DNA of 64,000 nt from Leptolyngbya sp. NIES-3755 (GTDB lineage Bacteria; Cyanobacteriota; Cyanobacteriia; Leptolyngbyales; Leptolyngbyaceae): NCBI GenBank assembly GCA_001548435.1, contig AP017308.1:4969030-5033029 (forward strand), in the 5' to 3' direction. The notes under the pieces were generated by a model. That model was given only the letters and a program-made list of their open reading frames with translations, ran no database searches and had not been told where the DNA came from. This document shows positions 1 to 7,794 of this stretch, piece after piece (the stretch's first letter is position 1; each line of letters begins with the position of its first letter). A program made the position numbers and the translations under genes.

Positions 1-16
1 CAGATTGAGAAACGTT

Positions 17-1879
17 ATGGCACAAACACAACCCCGCAATAAAGTTGGCGAAGTCCGTCCTAGCCAAATCCTATTTTCGGCTGGTATCGGTTCTGTGATC
101 GATTTACCGAACCTTTCCGCGATGGTGATGGGACTCGATGACTGGGATATCAATCATGCGACTGAACTAGGCGAAGAACGGTTACTCGCAGCAGTAAAAC
201 GATCGCTCAGTCCAACGGTGAAACGCCTCTTGTCGCCGCCCATTCCGCCCGAATCTGATGGAATGCCAAGCTTCTTAGATGAAAGTCATCGGATCGGCAT
301 TCCCGTCTCTCCATTCCCGTCCTGGATGCTTTGTCCAAGTTGTCGGCTTTTAGCTCCGCTGCAATCTCGATTGTTTGAACTGAAAAGCGATCGCTATCGT
401 CCAGATCAAAACCGCTATGTTCATACGAATTGTCGAGGCAAGTATACACCAACCGCAATCCCCGCTCGATTTCTAGTCGCTTGCAAGCATGGACATCTCG
501 ATGATTTTCCGTGGCACTATTTTGTCCATCGTGGAACAGTCTGCAAAGACTACCGATTAAGACTCTACGAGTATGGCGTGTCTGGTTCTGCCGCTGATAT
601 TGAAGTGAAATGTGATACCTGTGGTGTCGCTCGGCGAATGTCCGATGCCTTTGGTGACTTGGGCAAAAAGAATATGCCACAGTGCCGTGGTCGCCATGTT
701 CATCTACGAAACTTCGATGAAGACGGTTGCAACCAACGAATGGTTGGAATTTTGCTAGGTGCTTCTAATAGTTGGTTTCCAATTACGCTTTCTGCCTTAT
801 CAATCCCCAGTGCAGTCGATCAGCTTGCACAACTCGTTGAGAAACATTGGACAGTTTTAGAAAAGGCAACTAGCCCAGAAATTCTCGCTGCTTTTCGATC
901 AATCGGACAACTCAAAGACTTTCCAAAGTACTCAGACGAAGAGCTTTGGGCGCAAATTCAGCAAAAGCGATCGACCTCGATCGAGGAAGAAGAAGCTAAG
1001 GATATTAAAACTCCAGAGTGGCAAGTTTTCTCAGCAGCAGATACAAGCCTCAACTCGTCGGACTTCTGGCTCACTCCAGTTGCTCCACCGACAGGCTATG
1101 AATCTTACTTTGACAAAGTTGTTTTAGTAGAACGATTGCGAGAAGTTCGGGCACTGGTCGGCTTTTCCCGAATTGAGTCTCCAGGCGATTTTGCCGAAAC
1201 TGGAGAACTACCCGAAGATTATTGGGCACCGCTAAGTCGTCAAGAGCCAAAATGGGTTCCAGCCACCGAAGTTCGAGGAGAAGGATTGTTCCTGCAATTC
1301 AGCGATCGGGCGATCGCACACTGGGAAAATCAACCTCAACTCACCGCATACAAGCAACAAAGTATTGAAGCGCATCGTCGTTGGCGAACGGCTCGATCGC
1401 TCAATCCAGATACGAACTATCCGGGTGTTCGATACATTTTGCTGCATTCTTTTGCTCATGCACTCATGCGCCAACTCGCGATCGAATGCGGTTACACGGC
1501 TGCCAGTCTGCGCGAACGCATTTACTCGAAGCTCCCAAATGAAGAGAACGGACCAATGGCAGGCATTCTGATTTACACAGCGGCTCCTGATAGTGAAGGT
1601 ACGTTAGGCGGTTTAGTTAGTTTGGGACAGCCTGCAATTCTCGGTCGTCATCTGGATCAAGCCTTAGAGCAAATGCGGCTATGTGCTTCTGATCCACTCT
1701 GCGCGGAACATAGCCCATTGCAATCTCCGAATACTTTACATTGGGCGGCGTGTCATGCCTGTCTCTTCAGTCCAGAGACTTCTTGTGAGCGGGGTAATAA
1801 ATACCTCGATCGTACTTTGCTCATTCCGACAGTAAAGACAGAGTTCGCTTCACTTGCCTTCTTCAAACCTGAGAGTTGA
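17..1879 (+). CDS. drmB: DrmB-like DUF1998 protein (DISARM component)
   Basis: About 620 residues. The N-terminus carries the VRPSQILFSAGIGSVIDLP pattern typical of DrmB, followed by Cys pairs (CPSC near residue 105, CKHGH and CDTCG further on), and a C-terminal DUF1998 region with a Cys cluster (HWAACHACLF, ETSCERG) near residue 580. DrmB is a core subunit of DISARM, a multi-gene anti-phage system, where it acts with the DrmA helicase. The ATG at 17 is chosen because the family motif starts shortly after it; an in-frame TTG lies at 5, and the frame stays open to the window edge, so the true start could lie outside. No drmC-type phospholipase follows; the next genes are on the other strand and unrelated. 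Family call is fairly firm; membership of a working DISARM is inference. Confidence 0.8.
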   Translation: MAQTQPRNKVGEVRPSQILFSAGIGSVIDLPNLSAMVMGLDDWDINHATELGEERLLAAVKRSLSPTVKRLLSPPIPPESDGMPSFLDESHRIGIPVSPFPSWMLCPSCRLLAPLQSRLFELKSDRYRPDQNRYVHTNCRGKYTPTAIPARFLVACKHGHLDDFPWHYFVHRGTVCKDYRLRLYEYGVSGSAADIEVKCDTCGVARRMSDAFGDLGKKNMPQCRGRHVHLRNFDEDGCNQRMVGILLGASNSWFPITLSALSIPSAVDQLAQLVEKHWTVLEKATSPEILAAFRSIGQLKDFPKYSDEELWAQIQQKRSTSIEEEEAKDIKTPEWQVFSAADTSLNSSDFWLTPVAPPTGYESYFDKVVLVERLREVRALVGFSRIESPGDFAETGELPEDYWAPLSRQEPKWVPATEVRGEGLFLQFSDRAIAHWENQPQLTAYKQQSIEAHRRWRTARSLNPDTNYPGVRYILLHSFAHALMRQLAIECGYTAASLRERIYSKLPNEENGPMAGILIYTAAPDSEGTLGGLVSLGQPAILGRHLDQALEQMRLCASDPLCAEHSPLQSPNTLHWAACHACLFSPETSCERGNKYLDRTLLIPTVKTEFASLAFFKPES

Positions 1880-1957
1880 TTAGCGAGAATCTACGATCGC
1901 AAAGAATTGCTTTGCCCACAGTACATTATCCATCGAGAAACTAGCTCTTAGAAAGGT

Positions 1958-2479
1958 CTAAATCGGCACATTAAATGCCTTGGAAACCAGAATCGGATTG
2001 AAGTATTCGGTGTATTCCTTGATCAGTCCATTTTCAAACCGAAAGATACCAACATAGTCATTTTGATACCGCCCTCCTGCTCGGATCTCGATGTCACCCT
2101 TGAATTGAACAAACAGCACATTGGGATTCTCAGTCGGATAAATGGTGCGAGGAAACGACATTTTGCTGAACAGCTTTGGAAGTGAACTGTACTGCTTATA
2201 GATTCCTTCGCGTCCATCAAAGCTTCTGGGAAAGTCTCCGAAAGCATACGGCATGATCTGTCGAGCATCTTCCGCAAAGATTTCGCGCAATACTTCAAAC
2301 TTCCCAGTCTCTAAAGCAACAAAGTACGCTTCTACACTGTCTCGATTCGTTCTCCGAGGCGCGGGAGCAGCAGTCGCGATCGATTGCAATTTAGCAAACC
2401 CCGCTGTTGCTCCAAATCCAAACAATCCCAATCCACCTTTGATCGTCGATCGTCGATCGGACCACATCTTTCTACTCAT
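1958..2479 (-). CDS. SnoaL/NTF2-like protein with Tat-like signal
   Basis: 173 residues. The N-terminus has a twin-arginine-like stretch (SDRRSTIKGG) followed by a hydrophobic Gly/Ala/Phe segment and an Ala-rich cleavage region, so export by the Tat route is likely. The rest matches the SnoaL/NTF2 cone fold: an N-terminal helix (SVEAYFVALETGKFEVL), then EDARQIMP, and a C-terminal sheet ending in KEYTEYFNP. Such folds bind small hydrophobic ligands or act as isomerases or hydrolases; no substrate can be named. It lies 4 bp downstream of the alpha/beta hydrolase gene on the same strand, so the two are almost certainly co-transcribed and probably act on related compounds outside the cytoplasm. 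Confidence 0.75.
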   Translation of the reverse strand: MSRKMWSDRRSTIKGGLGLFGFGATAGFAKLQSIATAAPAPRRTNRDSVEAYFVALETGKFEVLREIFAEDARQIMPYAFGDFPRSFDGREGIYKQYSSLPKLFSKMSFPRTIYPTENPNVLFVQFKGDIEIRAGGRYQNDYVGIFRFENGLIKEYTEYFNPILVSKAFNVPI

Positions 2480-2483
2480 GATT

Positions 2484-3521
2484 CTATCTCAATGAATTGT
2501 TGAGCATGTTGACCGTTAATGCGATCGCACGATCAACGGTTTGCGGCTGATCATAAAAGTCGAACTGCGATCGATTCTCTAACCAAACAAATTGCTTGTT
2601 CTGACTGGGAATTGCTGCAAAGAACTGACGCGCCCCATCAGGAATCGCAGCTTGCTCACTGTGAATAAAGAGGGTTGGCACTTTGATGTTCTTCGCTTCC
2701 GGTAATGGATTGAAAGTCAGCCATTCTGCCCAAGATGCAACAGCAAACTGATTCTTCCATTGCGGAATTGCGCCCCGTTTTGGATTTTGATAGTAATCAA
2801 CCTCACCAAACATCGGAGAGTTGCGGTCAGTTCGACTCGTTGCTGGAACCGATTTTACTTGACCTGTTTGCCGAAACTTTGCTTCCGCATCTCTACCTAG
2901 AGCAATCCGCTGTTGAACGGCAGCTTCCCCACCATAAACTGTGTTGACAATCTCCGGATTGTGCAGCCAAGGTGCAACTGTGATCAATGCTTTGAGGCGG
3001 GTATCTTCGGCTGCAACAGTGGTCATATAGCCTGCACTTGCACAGATACCGAGTCCTGCAATGCGATTTCCGTCAACAGCATCCACAGTTTGCAGATACG
3101 AGATTGCATTCTTGATGTCCTGAATCTTCGCAGTTGGAGACTCGAAATTGCGGAGTTTTCCACCACTTTCACCAAACGTGCGGAAGTCAAAGGCAAGTGC
3201 GGCAAATCCTTGCTGTGCTAATCGTTCAGCGTAGATTGCAGGCATTTGCTCTTTGATCGTCATCCAAGCACCTGTGACAATCACTACTGGAAGCTTGTCG
3301 CCTGCTCTGTAGGTTGCCGGAAGATAGAGATTACCTACGATCGTTTCTCCTTCACTCTGGAAGGTAACTCGATTGATTCCAGCTTTCAATGGAGTCGATT
3401 TTGCAATCGAAACGGTCGAATCAGATACAGACGGATTAGCGTGAATACGATCGATAGAAATCGTTGTTGCAGTACTCAAGGCAATCAGCGAAACCAGACC
3501 AAAACGGGTAAGGGCTTTCAT
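2484..3521 (-). CDS. Exported alpha/beta hydrolase (dienelactone-hydrolase-like)
   Basis: 345 residues with a clear N-terminal signal peptide (hydrophobic LVSLIALSTATTIS, cleavage near IHANP). The alpha/beta hydrolase core shows the oxyanion-strand region VVIVTGAWMTIKEQ, the FDFRTFGESGG loop, and a nucleophile elbow GLGICASAGY where a Cys or Ser could be the nucleophile. The C-terminal QFDFYDQP motif is typical of this subfamily. Substrate unknown. It is the first gene of a two-gene operon with the SnoaL-like protein. Upstream, at about -63 to -93 from the start, lie two direct repeats spaced by 21 bp, suggesting control by an AraC-type or similar activator. Confidence 0.8.
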   Translation of the reverse strand: MKALTRFGLVSLIALSTATTISIDRIHANPSVSDSTVSIAKSTPLKAGINRVTFQSEGETIVGNLYLPATYRAGDKLPVVIVTGAWMTIKEQMPAIYAERLAQQGFAALAFDFRTFGESGGKLRNFESPTAKIQDIKNAISYLQTVDAVDGNRIAGLGICASAGYMTTVAAEDTRLKALITVAPWLHNPEIVNTVYGGEAAVQQRIALGRDAEAKFRQTGQVKSVPATSRTDRNSPMFGEVDYYQNPKRGAIPQWKNQFAVASWAEWLTFNPLPEAKNIKVPTLFIHSEQAAIPDGARQFFAAIPSQNKQFVWLENRSQFDFYDQPQTVDRAIALTVNMLNNSLR

Positions 3522-3583
3522 GAGTTAACTCCAGTAGGTTGAATGTCTCTACTTTAGGTAAGGCAACCAGGGGAGAAATACTA

Positions 3584-3614
3584 AAATCTTGCGCGAAACT
3601 ATCGAAATCTTGCG
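3584..3614 (-). promoter_or_regulatory. Tandem direct-repeat operator upstream of hydrolase operon
   Basis: The 10-mer AAATCTTGCG occurs at 3584-3593 and again at 3605-3614, exactly 21 bp apart (two helical turns), in the 276-bp gap upstream of the hydrolase-SnoaL operon. This spacing is typical of tandem sites for AraC-family dimers, but no AraC gene is in the window. A second repeat, TTTAGGTAA, appears at 3553 and 3669 on either side. The regulator is unknown. Confidence 0.5.
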
Positions 3615-3797
3615 GACTCGTCTTAGGAGTTGAACAATGAGAAACAGGTGAGTCGCAACCTAACTTATTTTAGGTAAACGATTTTGTCAAGAATTAAATT
3701 TGAATTGCGTCTTTCACCTCATTTCCAGACAAGAAACGCCGAACTGATGATCTCACTTCGGCGACTTGATAGATTGATGGAAAATGGTGGATGGAAT

Positions 3798-4583
3798 TTA
3801 GGGATCGCTCTGTAACACTTGGGGATGTAGCAATCCGACCATTTGCTGGATGCCGCGATGAATGCGACGAGTGACGGTCATTGGGCTGACTCCGATCTGT
3901 TCAGCGACTTCCTTGCGAGACAGATCATGCAGGAAGACGTATTCGATCGCTTGTCTCGTTTTGTCTTCAAGCTGGTTGAGTGCCCGTTGCAGTTGCTGAC
4001 GATCTTCTTCTAGCACTTGTAGGGCTTGGTAGCGGGCATCGGGAAGCGTATCGCCTAATGTCATGGGCGAATCTAATTGCTGGCAAACGGTCGCATCCAA
4101 GCTCAACGGGAGACGGTTCTTCGCTGCGAGTTTGCTTTCGCGCCATTCGTTGACGGAGACTTTCAGCACATCTGCAATCTCTTCATCGCTGGGTTGGCGA
4201 CCGAAGGCTTCCATCAGCTGTTCGCGGACTCGTTGTCCTTCTTTGTTTAATTGCTGCCAGCGACGGGGAATTTTGACGGTTCCAGCACGATCGCGTAAGA
4301 AGTGGAGCATTTCGCCTCGGATATAAGGCACAGCGAACGAACTAAAAGCGCAACCTTGATTGGGGTTGAACCGTTCGATCGCACGAATCAGTCCGAGATA
4401 TCCGATTTGTTCAAGATCTTCATAAGGTTCTGCACATTGATGACTCACCCGGTGGGCGATTTTACGAACCAAGCCAGCATTCATTTGTACCAATTGATTG
4501 CGGAGTCTCACCGAAGGGTTTTGGTGATACGAAACTAGAAGTTCCATCCCGCGAGAGCGTAAAGAAGATTGAGTTGCCATCAT
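3798..4583 (-). CDS. sigF: Group 3 RNA polymerase sigma factor, SigF type
   Basis: 261 residues, sigma-70 family. Region 2 is recognisable from EDLEQIGYLGLIRAIERF and the SSFAVPYIRGEMLHFLRD segment (about residues 30-100), region 3 from PRRWQQLNKEGQRVREQL and EEIADVLKVSV (about 110-175), and region 4 from the helix-turn-helix RKEVAEQIGVSPMTVTRRIHRG (about 215-245). The pattern is that of cyanobacterial SigF, which is linked to pilus/motility and stress genes in Synechocystis. Two consecutive ATG codons (4583 and 4580) both fit as start. No anti-sigma factor gene is adjacent. It is transcribed divergently from the acidic protein gene, with a shared 311-bp regulatory region. Confidence 0.9.
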   Translation of the reverse strand: MMATQSSLRSRGMELLVSYHQNPSVRLRNQLVQMNAGLVRKIAHRVSHQCAEPYEDLEQIGYLGLIRAIERFNPNQGCAFSSFAVPYIRGEMLHFLRDRAGTVKIPRRWQQLNKEGQRVREQLMEAFGRQPSDEEIADVLKVSVNEWRESKLAAKNRLPLSLDATVCQQLDSPMTLGDTLPDARYQALQVLEEDRQQLQRALNQLEDKTRQAIEYVFLHDLSRKEVAEQIGVSPMTVTRRIHRGIQQMVGLLHPQVLQSDP

Positions 4584-4894
4584 CTACCACAAGGTCAAAG
4601 TTCACATCAGCGTTGAGCCTATTTTCTGTAGAGAGGCTTTCTAAAACCATCGTCGTTATACGGTACTGATCGAGTTTATTCTGGTATGAATTCGGCAGAA
4701 ACACGCAAAATCTTAAGCCTTTCTGTAGAGGGCATTTCAGTCAGTTTCAGGCTGTGATCCACATCATATTTTGAATGTGATTATGCTCCATCTAAAGTGT
4801 GATCTAAGTCGCTTCTTTTGGCAGAGGGAAATGATTCTAATCGACTTTATTTTGGTTTACATATCTTTGCTGAAATGTAGAAGGAACAAGGATT
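4584..4894. promoter_or_regulatory. sigF/acidic-protein divergent intergenic region with phased TGTGAT boxes
   Basis: This 311-bp gap separates two divergent genes. TGTGAT occurs at 4753, 4776 and 4798, spaced 23 and 22 bp, so all three lie on nearly the same helical face. The first is part of TGTGA-N6-TCATA, close to the CRP/SyCRP1 consensus TGTGA-N6-TCACA (9 of 10 positions). The other two lack a good right half. Which of the two genes is controlled cannot be decided from sequence; the boxes are closer to the plus-strand gene. Confidence 0.45.
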
Positions 4895-5362
4895 ATGGCA
4901 ACTAAAGACGAGAAAACTACGCAGAAGGAAGCTCATTCTTCTGAGGCAGAAAAGGAACAAAAAGCAGCAAAAAAATCGGATTCAGCAGCAGTTGAAAACG
5001 ATGTAGATAATGCTCCTGATATTGAATCTTTGACGGAAATTCTACACAGTGATGCTACTGAGGTTGAACCCGAAGAAGCGATCGATTCGATCGATGAATG
5101 GGTGGATTTTCTCAAAGGTCACAAAGAGGAAAATATCAAGGAGTTGTCTGCTTCCCTGAAAGAGTTGAAAAAACTACTGAAGGGTAAAAAGACCGAAGCA
5201 AGCGAGATCGTAGAAGCGCTCGCTAAATTGGGTGAGCAGACGAATGCGATCGGGGATGAAGCGGGACGCGGCGTGAAAGGTCCGGTGCATACCCTGGGCA
5301 AAGCGCTGATCACGTTTAGCCACAAGATCGAGCGGGCTGCGGCGAAGGCGGAAAAAGAATAA
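4895..5362 (+). CDS. Acidic helical protein of unknown function
   Basis: 155 residues, not recognised as a named family. The first 45 residues are highly charged and low in complexity (Lys/Glu/Ser/Ala), then an acidic stretch (EVEPEEAIDSIDEW) leads into a Leu/Lys/Glu-rich helical region (ELSASLKELKKLLKGK) and a C-terminal helix with Ala and Lys. No signal peptide or membrane segment is seen, so it is probably cytoplasmic. A purine-rich site (AAGGAACAAGG) precedes the ATG. The upstream region shared with sigF carries three phased TGTGAT boxes. It converges with the ppk2 operon, with a terminator hairpin between. The coding assignment is good; the function is unknown. Confidence 0.75.
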   Translation: MATKDEKTTQKEAHSSEAEKEQKAAKKSDSAAVENDVDNAPDIESLTEILHSDATEVEPEEAIDSIDEWVDFLKGHKEENIKELSASLKELKKLLKGKKTEASEIVEALAKLGEQTNAIGDEAGRGVKGPVHTLGKALITFSHKIERAAAKAEKE

Positions 5363-5399
5363 GCCTAACTGAGAGGGTTGCGTTGATCGTCTAAATCAG

Positions 5400-5447
5400 A
5401 AAAGGGGTGATGCAGATTCATGAATTTGAATTTGGATCGCCCCTTGT
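5400..5447 (-). terminator. Terminator of the tspO-like to ppk2 operon
   Basis: Arms AAGGGGTGAT (5402-5411) and ATCGCCCCTT (5436-5445) pair with one G-T wobble around a 24-base loop. Read on the minus strand the hairpin is followed by TTTTCTGATTT, so it suits the gene ending at 5453. Confidence 0.65.
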
Positions 5448-5452
5448 TCGGT

Positions 5453-6322
5453 TTATCTGGACTCGCTTTCTAAGATTTTCTTGACTTCGAGCAGTTCTAA
5501 ACGGTGTTGTTCGCTGACTTCGGGATAGGCTAAATTCATCGATTTGAGCTTGCTAACGATGATGTCAGAGACAACTAAACGAGTAAACCATTTGTGGTCG
5601 GCAGGAATAATGTACCAGGGTGCGTGTTCAGTGCTGGTATGACTGAACATCTCTTCGTAAGCGCTCATGTATTCGTCCCAGTGTTGACGCTCTTTGGCAT
5701 CGGAAGCGGAGAATTTCCAATTTTTGTCGGGCTGATCGATGCGATCGAGAAATCGCTTTTTCTGCTGTTCTTTTGAGACATTCAGAAAGAATTTGAGAAT
5801 CATCGTTCCGTTATCGACTAGGTATTTCTCAAAGTCATTAATCTGTCGATATCTTGTCTTCCAAATATCCTTGCCGAGCGCTTCACGCGGTAGCTTTTGT
5901 TTCACTAATAATTCAGGGTGAACGCGCACGACGAGGACTTCTTCGTAGTAGGAACGGTTAAAGATTCCAATGCGTCCTCGTTCGGGTAAAGCTTTGTGCG
6001 ATCGCCATAAATAATCGTGATCTAGATCTTCAGAAGATGGAGATTTGAAGCTAAACACTTGACAGCCTTGAGGATTCACTCCAGACATGACATGCTTAAT
6101 GGTGCTATCTTTTCCAGCCGCATCCATCGCTTGGAATAGAATCAGCAAGGAATAAGAATCGTGAGCGTAAAGAATGTCTTGATATTTAGCAAGTTTTTGT
6201 ACACCTGCTTGGAGTTCTGCTTGAGCCGCAACTTTATCCTTTAAACCATTTGTATAAGCTGGATCGTAATCTTTTAGCTTAATTTTTTGGTTCGGTGGAA
6301 CGATGAATCGATCGTGTTTCAT
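5453..6322 (-). CDS. ppk2: Polyphosphate kinase 2 family phosphotransferase
   Basis: 289 residues. The Walker A region AMDAAGKDSTIKHVMSG (about residues 65-80) and the second motif GRIGIFNRSYYEEVLVVRVH (about 115-135) are diagnostic of PPK2. The family moves phosphate between inorganic polyphosphate and nucleoside mono- or diphosphates; the sequence most resembles class III enzymes that phosphorylate AMP and ADP from polyphosphate, though class is my inference. Cytoplasmic, one catalytic domain, normal length. It is the last gene of a minus-strand run that also contains an Ap4A phosphorylase 48 bp upstream, pointing to joint handling of adenylates and phosphate stores. A T-tailed hairpin follows the stop. 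Confidence 0.92.
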   Translation of the reverse strand: MKHDRFIVPPNQKIKLKDYDPAYTNGLKDKVAAQAELQAGVQKLAKYQDILYAHDSYSLLILFQAMDAAGKDSTIKHVMSGVNPQGCQVFSFKSPSSEDLDHDYLWRSHKALPERGRIGIFNRSYYEEVLVVRVHPELLVKQKLPREALGKDIWKTRYRQINDFEKYLVDNGTMILKFFLNVSKEQQKKRFLDRIDQPDKNWKFSASDAKERQHWDEYMSAYEEMFSHTSTEHAPWYIIPADHKWFTRLVVSDIIVSKLKSMNLAYPEVSEQHRLELLEVKKILESESR

Positions 6323-6370
6323 AAGAGTTCTCTTGGAGGCTATTCTCTAATTATGATCAGCCTGCTTCGA

Positions 6371-7261
6371 TTAGAGTGCGATCGCAACGTTCTTTAAAAA
6401 ATTCAGAGGACGTAATTGTTTTAGCGTTTCAAGTTGCTCGGTATTTCGGACTAAAAGTGCCCCTGCAAACGCGAGAGAATTCACTGCGATCGCTCGATAT
6501 TCGGCTTGCGATCGTGGCACAATCATCATCCATTCTCGTGTCGCTAAGAAATTATAGGGAGCGGTTTGTATCGGTTGATGAGGATCAATTTTAACCGTTT
6601 CTAATAGCTCTGAATAACAGATTAGAAGCTGTTCAGGAGTGGTGATATTCTCTAGTTTTTTGAAAGCGTGAACGAAGGGAAAATCAGAAATAACTGCAAT
6701 ATCAGAGGAATTTACAGAGTGGATTAATGGATCGATCGGTAAGCGATCGCCTTCTTTGATAAACGGAAAGGGGACGAGTTGTAAATGCTTGTGACGTTGA
6801 CTTGCACCTGCTACTGAACCCGCATTGTAGAACGCTAAGCCATCGACTTCGGATAGACATGCCCACATTGCAGTGAAATCACTCAAGGTTAATAAAGCTT
6901 CTTGTTCTTCAAATGCACGAGTGATGATTAAGAGATGATTTTCGACAACGTTGAATTTATTGAGTAAACAAACGTGAGTCTCGGAAATATCAACTACGAA
7001 GAGATCGCGATCGTAAGGCAGAAATGGATCGATCGGTTTTCCAGTTGCGATCTCTTCTTGTTTTTGTTTCAAATCAGAGGCTTCTTTGCGGATTAGATTC
7101 GTGACAATGCGGACGAGAAATTTAGCACCTGCTTGCTCGATGAAGGTTTGGCTGGTGGGAATGGAGAGAAGTGCACCGCAGGAAAGAGCAGATTGTGTTT
7201 GCTCGATCGTGCGTTGCCACAAGATTCCGGGATTTTCCAACAGCGGCAAATGATTAGACAT
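6371..7261 (-). CDS. Ap4A phosphorylase (ATP adenylyltransferase)
   Basis: 296 residues. The HIT-type catalytic motif is RHKHLQLVP (HxHxQ form, near residue 156-160), preceded by LLITRAFEEQEALL and followed by a C-terminal domain with FLATREWMMIVPRS, both typical of Apa1/Apa2-type ATP adenylyltransferases. The reaction is phosphorolysis of diadenosine tetraphosphate to ATP and ADP. Length is normal for the family. It sits 48 bp upstream of ppk2 and 27 bp downstream of the DUF4385 gene on the same strand, so co-transcription is likely. Its ADP product is a possible acceptor for the neighbouring PPK2. Confidence 0.9.
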   Translation of the reverse strand: MSNHLPLLENPGILWQRTIEQTQSALSCGALLSIPTSQTFIEQAGAKFLVRIVTNLIRKEASDLKQKQEEIATGKPIDPFLPYDRDLFVVDISETHVCLLNKFNVVENHLLIITRAFEEQEALLTLSDFTAMWACLSEVDGLAFYNAGSVAGASQRHKHLQLVPFPFIKEGDRLPIDPLIHSVNSSDIAVISDFPFVHAFKKLENITTPEQLLICYSELLETVKIDPHQPIQTAPYNFLATREWMMIVPRSQAEYRAIAVNSLAFAGALLVRNTEQLETLKQLRPLNFLKNVAIAL

Positions 7262-7288
7262 GGTAGAGCGCGGTCATCAACACTCTTA

Positions 7289-7744
7289 CTATTTCACATC
7301 TTCGTAGCGTGTGCGATGCGCGTTTAATTGTGCAATGTATTCGGGATCGAGTTTTGCTTGTTGCCATTTCTCGTAAAAAATCTTGGCGGATTCAGCTTTA
7401 ATTGGATCTTCTTCACGGGGCAAAACGGTTTTGTCGGTGGCGTATTTTCGACCGGATTTGTGGTTGGCGTAACGGCGCGATCGCGTATATCCCATCTGCA
7501 AGAATTTTCGCGCCATGTCCATCCCAATAAAATCACCCTGCGCTTTGTACTCTTGGAAAAGCTGATAAATCTTGTCGGCGGAAACTCGCGCAATTTCAGG
7601 CGTTTTGAACCTCCAGTGTGGCAGAATTTCGCTTTTGTAAGGTTCGACGAGGAGGACACCCTGTTCGCCTTTTCCGACGCGATAGAGTTCTGGATGCTCT
7701 CTAAAATTGATTTGGGTGAAATCGATCGAGTAATCAAACGCCAT
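7289..7744 (-). CDS. DUF4385 family protein
   Basis: 151 residues from the ATG at 7744, which is preferred over an upstream ATG at 7774 because the family starts with MAFDYS. Characteristic segments are FREHPELYRVGKGEQGVL and EPYKSEILPHWRFKTPE, then a C-terminal YANHKSGRKY and KIFYEKW. The family is widespread in bacteria and some eukaryotes and has no established function; its frequent K/R and aromatic residues give no clear catalytic motif. It lies between the tspO-like gene (50 bp) and the Ap4A phosphorylase gene (27 bp), suggesting one operon. Confidence 0.8.
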   Translation of the reverse strand: MAFDYSIDFTQINFREHPELYRVGKGEQGVLLVEPYKSEILPHWRFKTPEIARVSADKIYQLFQEYKAQGDFIGMDMARKFLQMGYTRSRRYANHKSGRKYATDKTVLPREEDPIKAESAKIFYEKWQQAKLDPEYIAQLNAHRTRYEDVK

Positions 7745-7794
7745 TTTGAGAATTTCAACTCTAAAGGCATTCAATCAAGGCGAAATCATCCCTG

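Noticed and set aside
207-680. 157-codon minus-strand frame inside drmB
   Set aside because: Opposite-strand shadow of the drmB coding frame with low-complexity His/Arg-rich sequence and no ribosome site.
3550-3570. Possible DtxR-type iron box (TTAGGTAAGGCAACC)
   Set aside because: One base shorter than the DtxR consensus and only partial match; no iron gene nearby.
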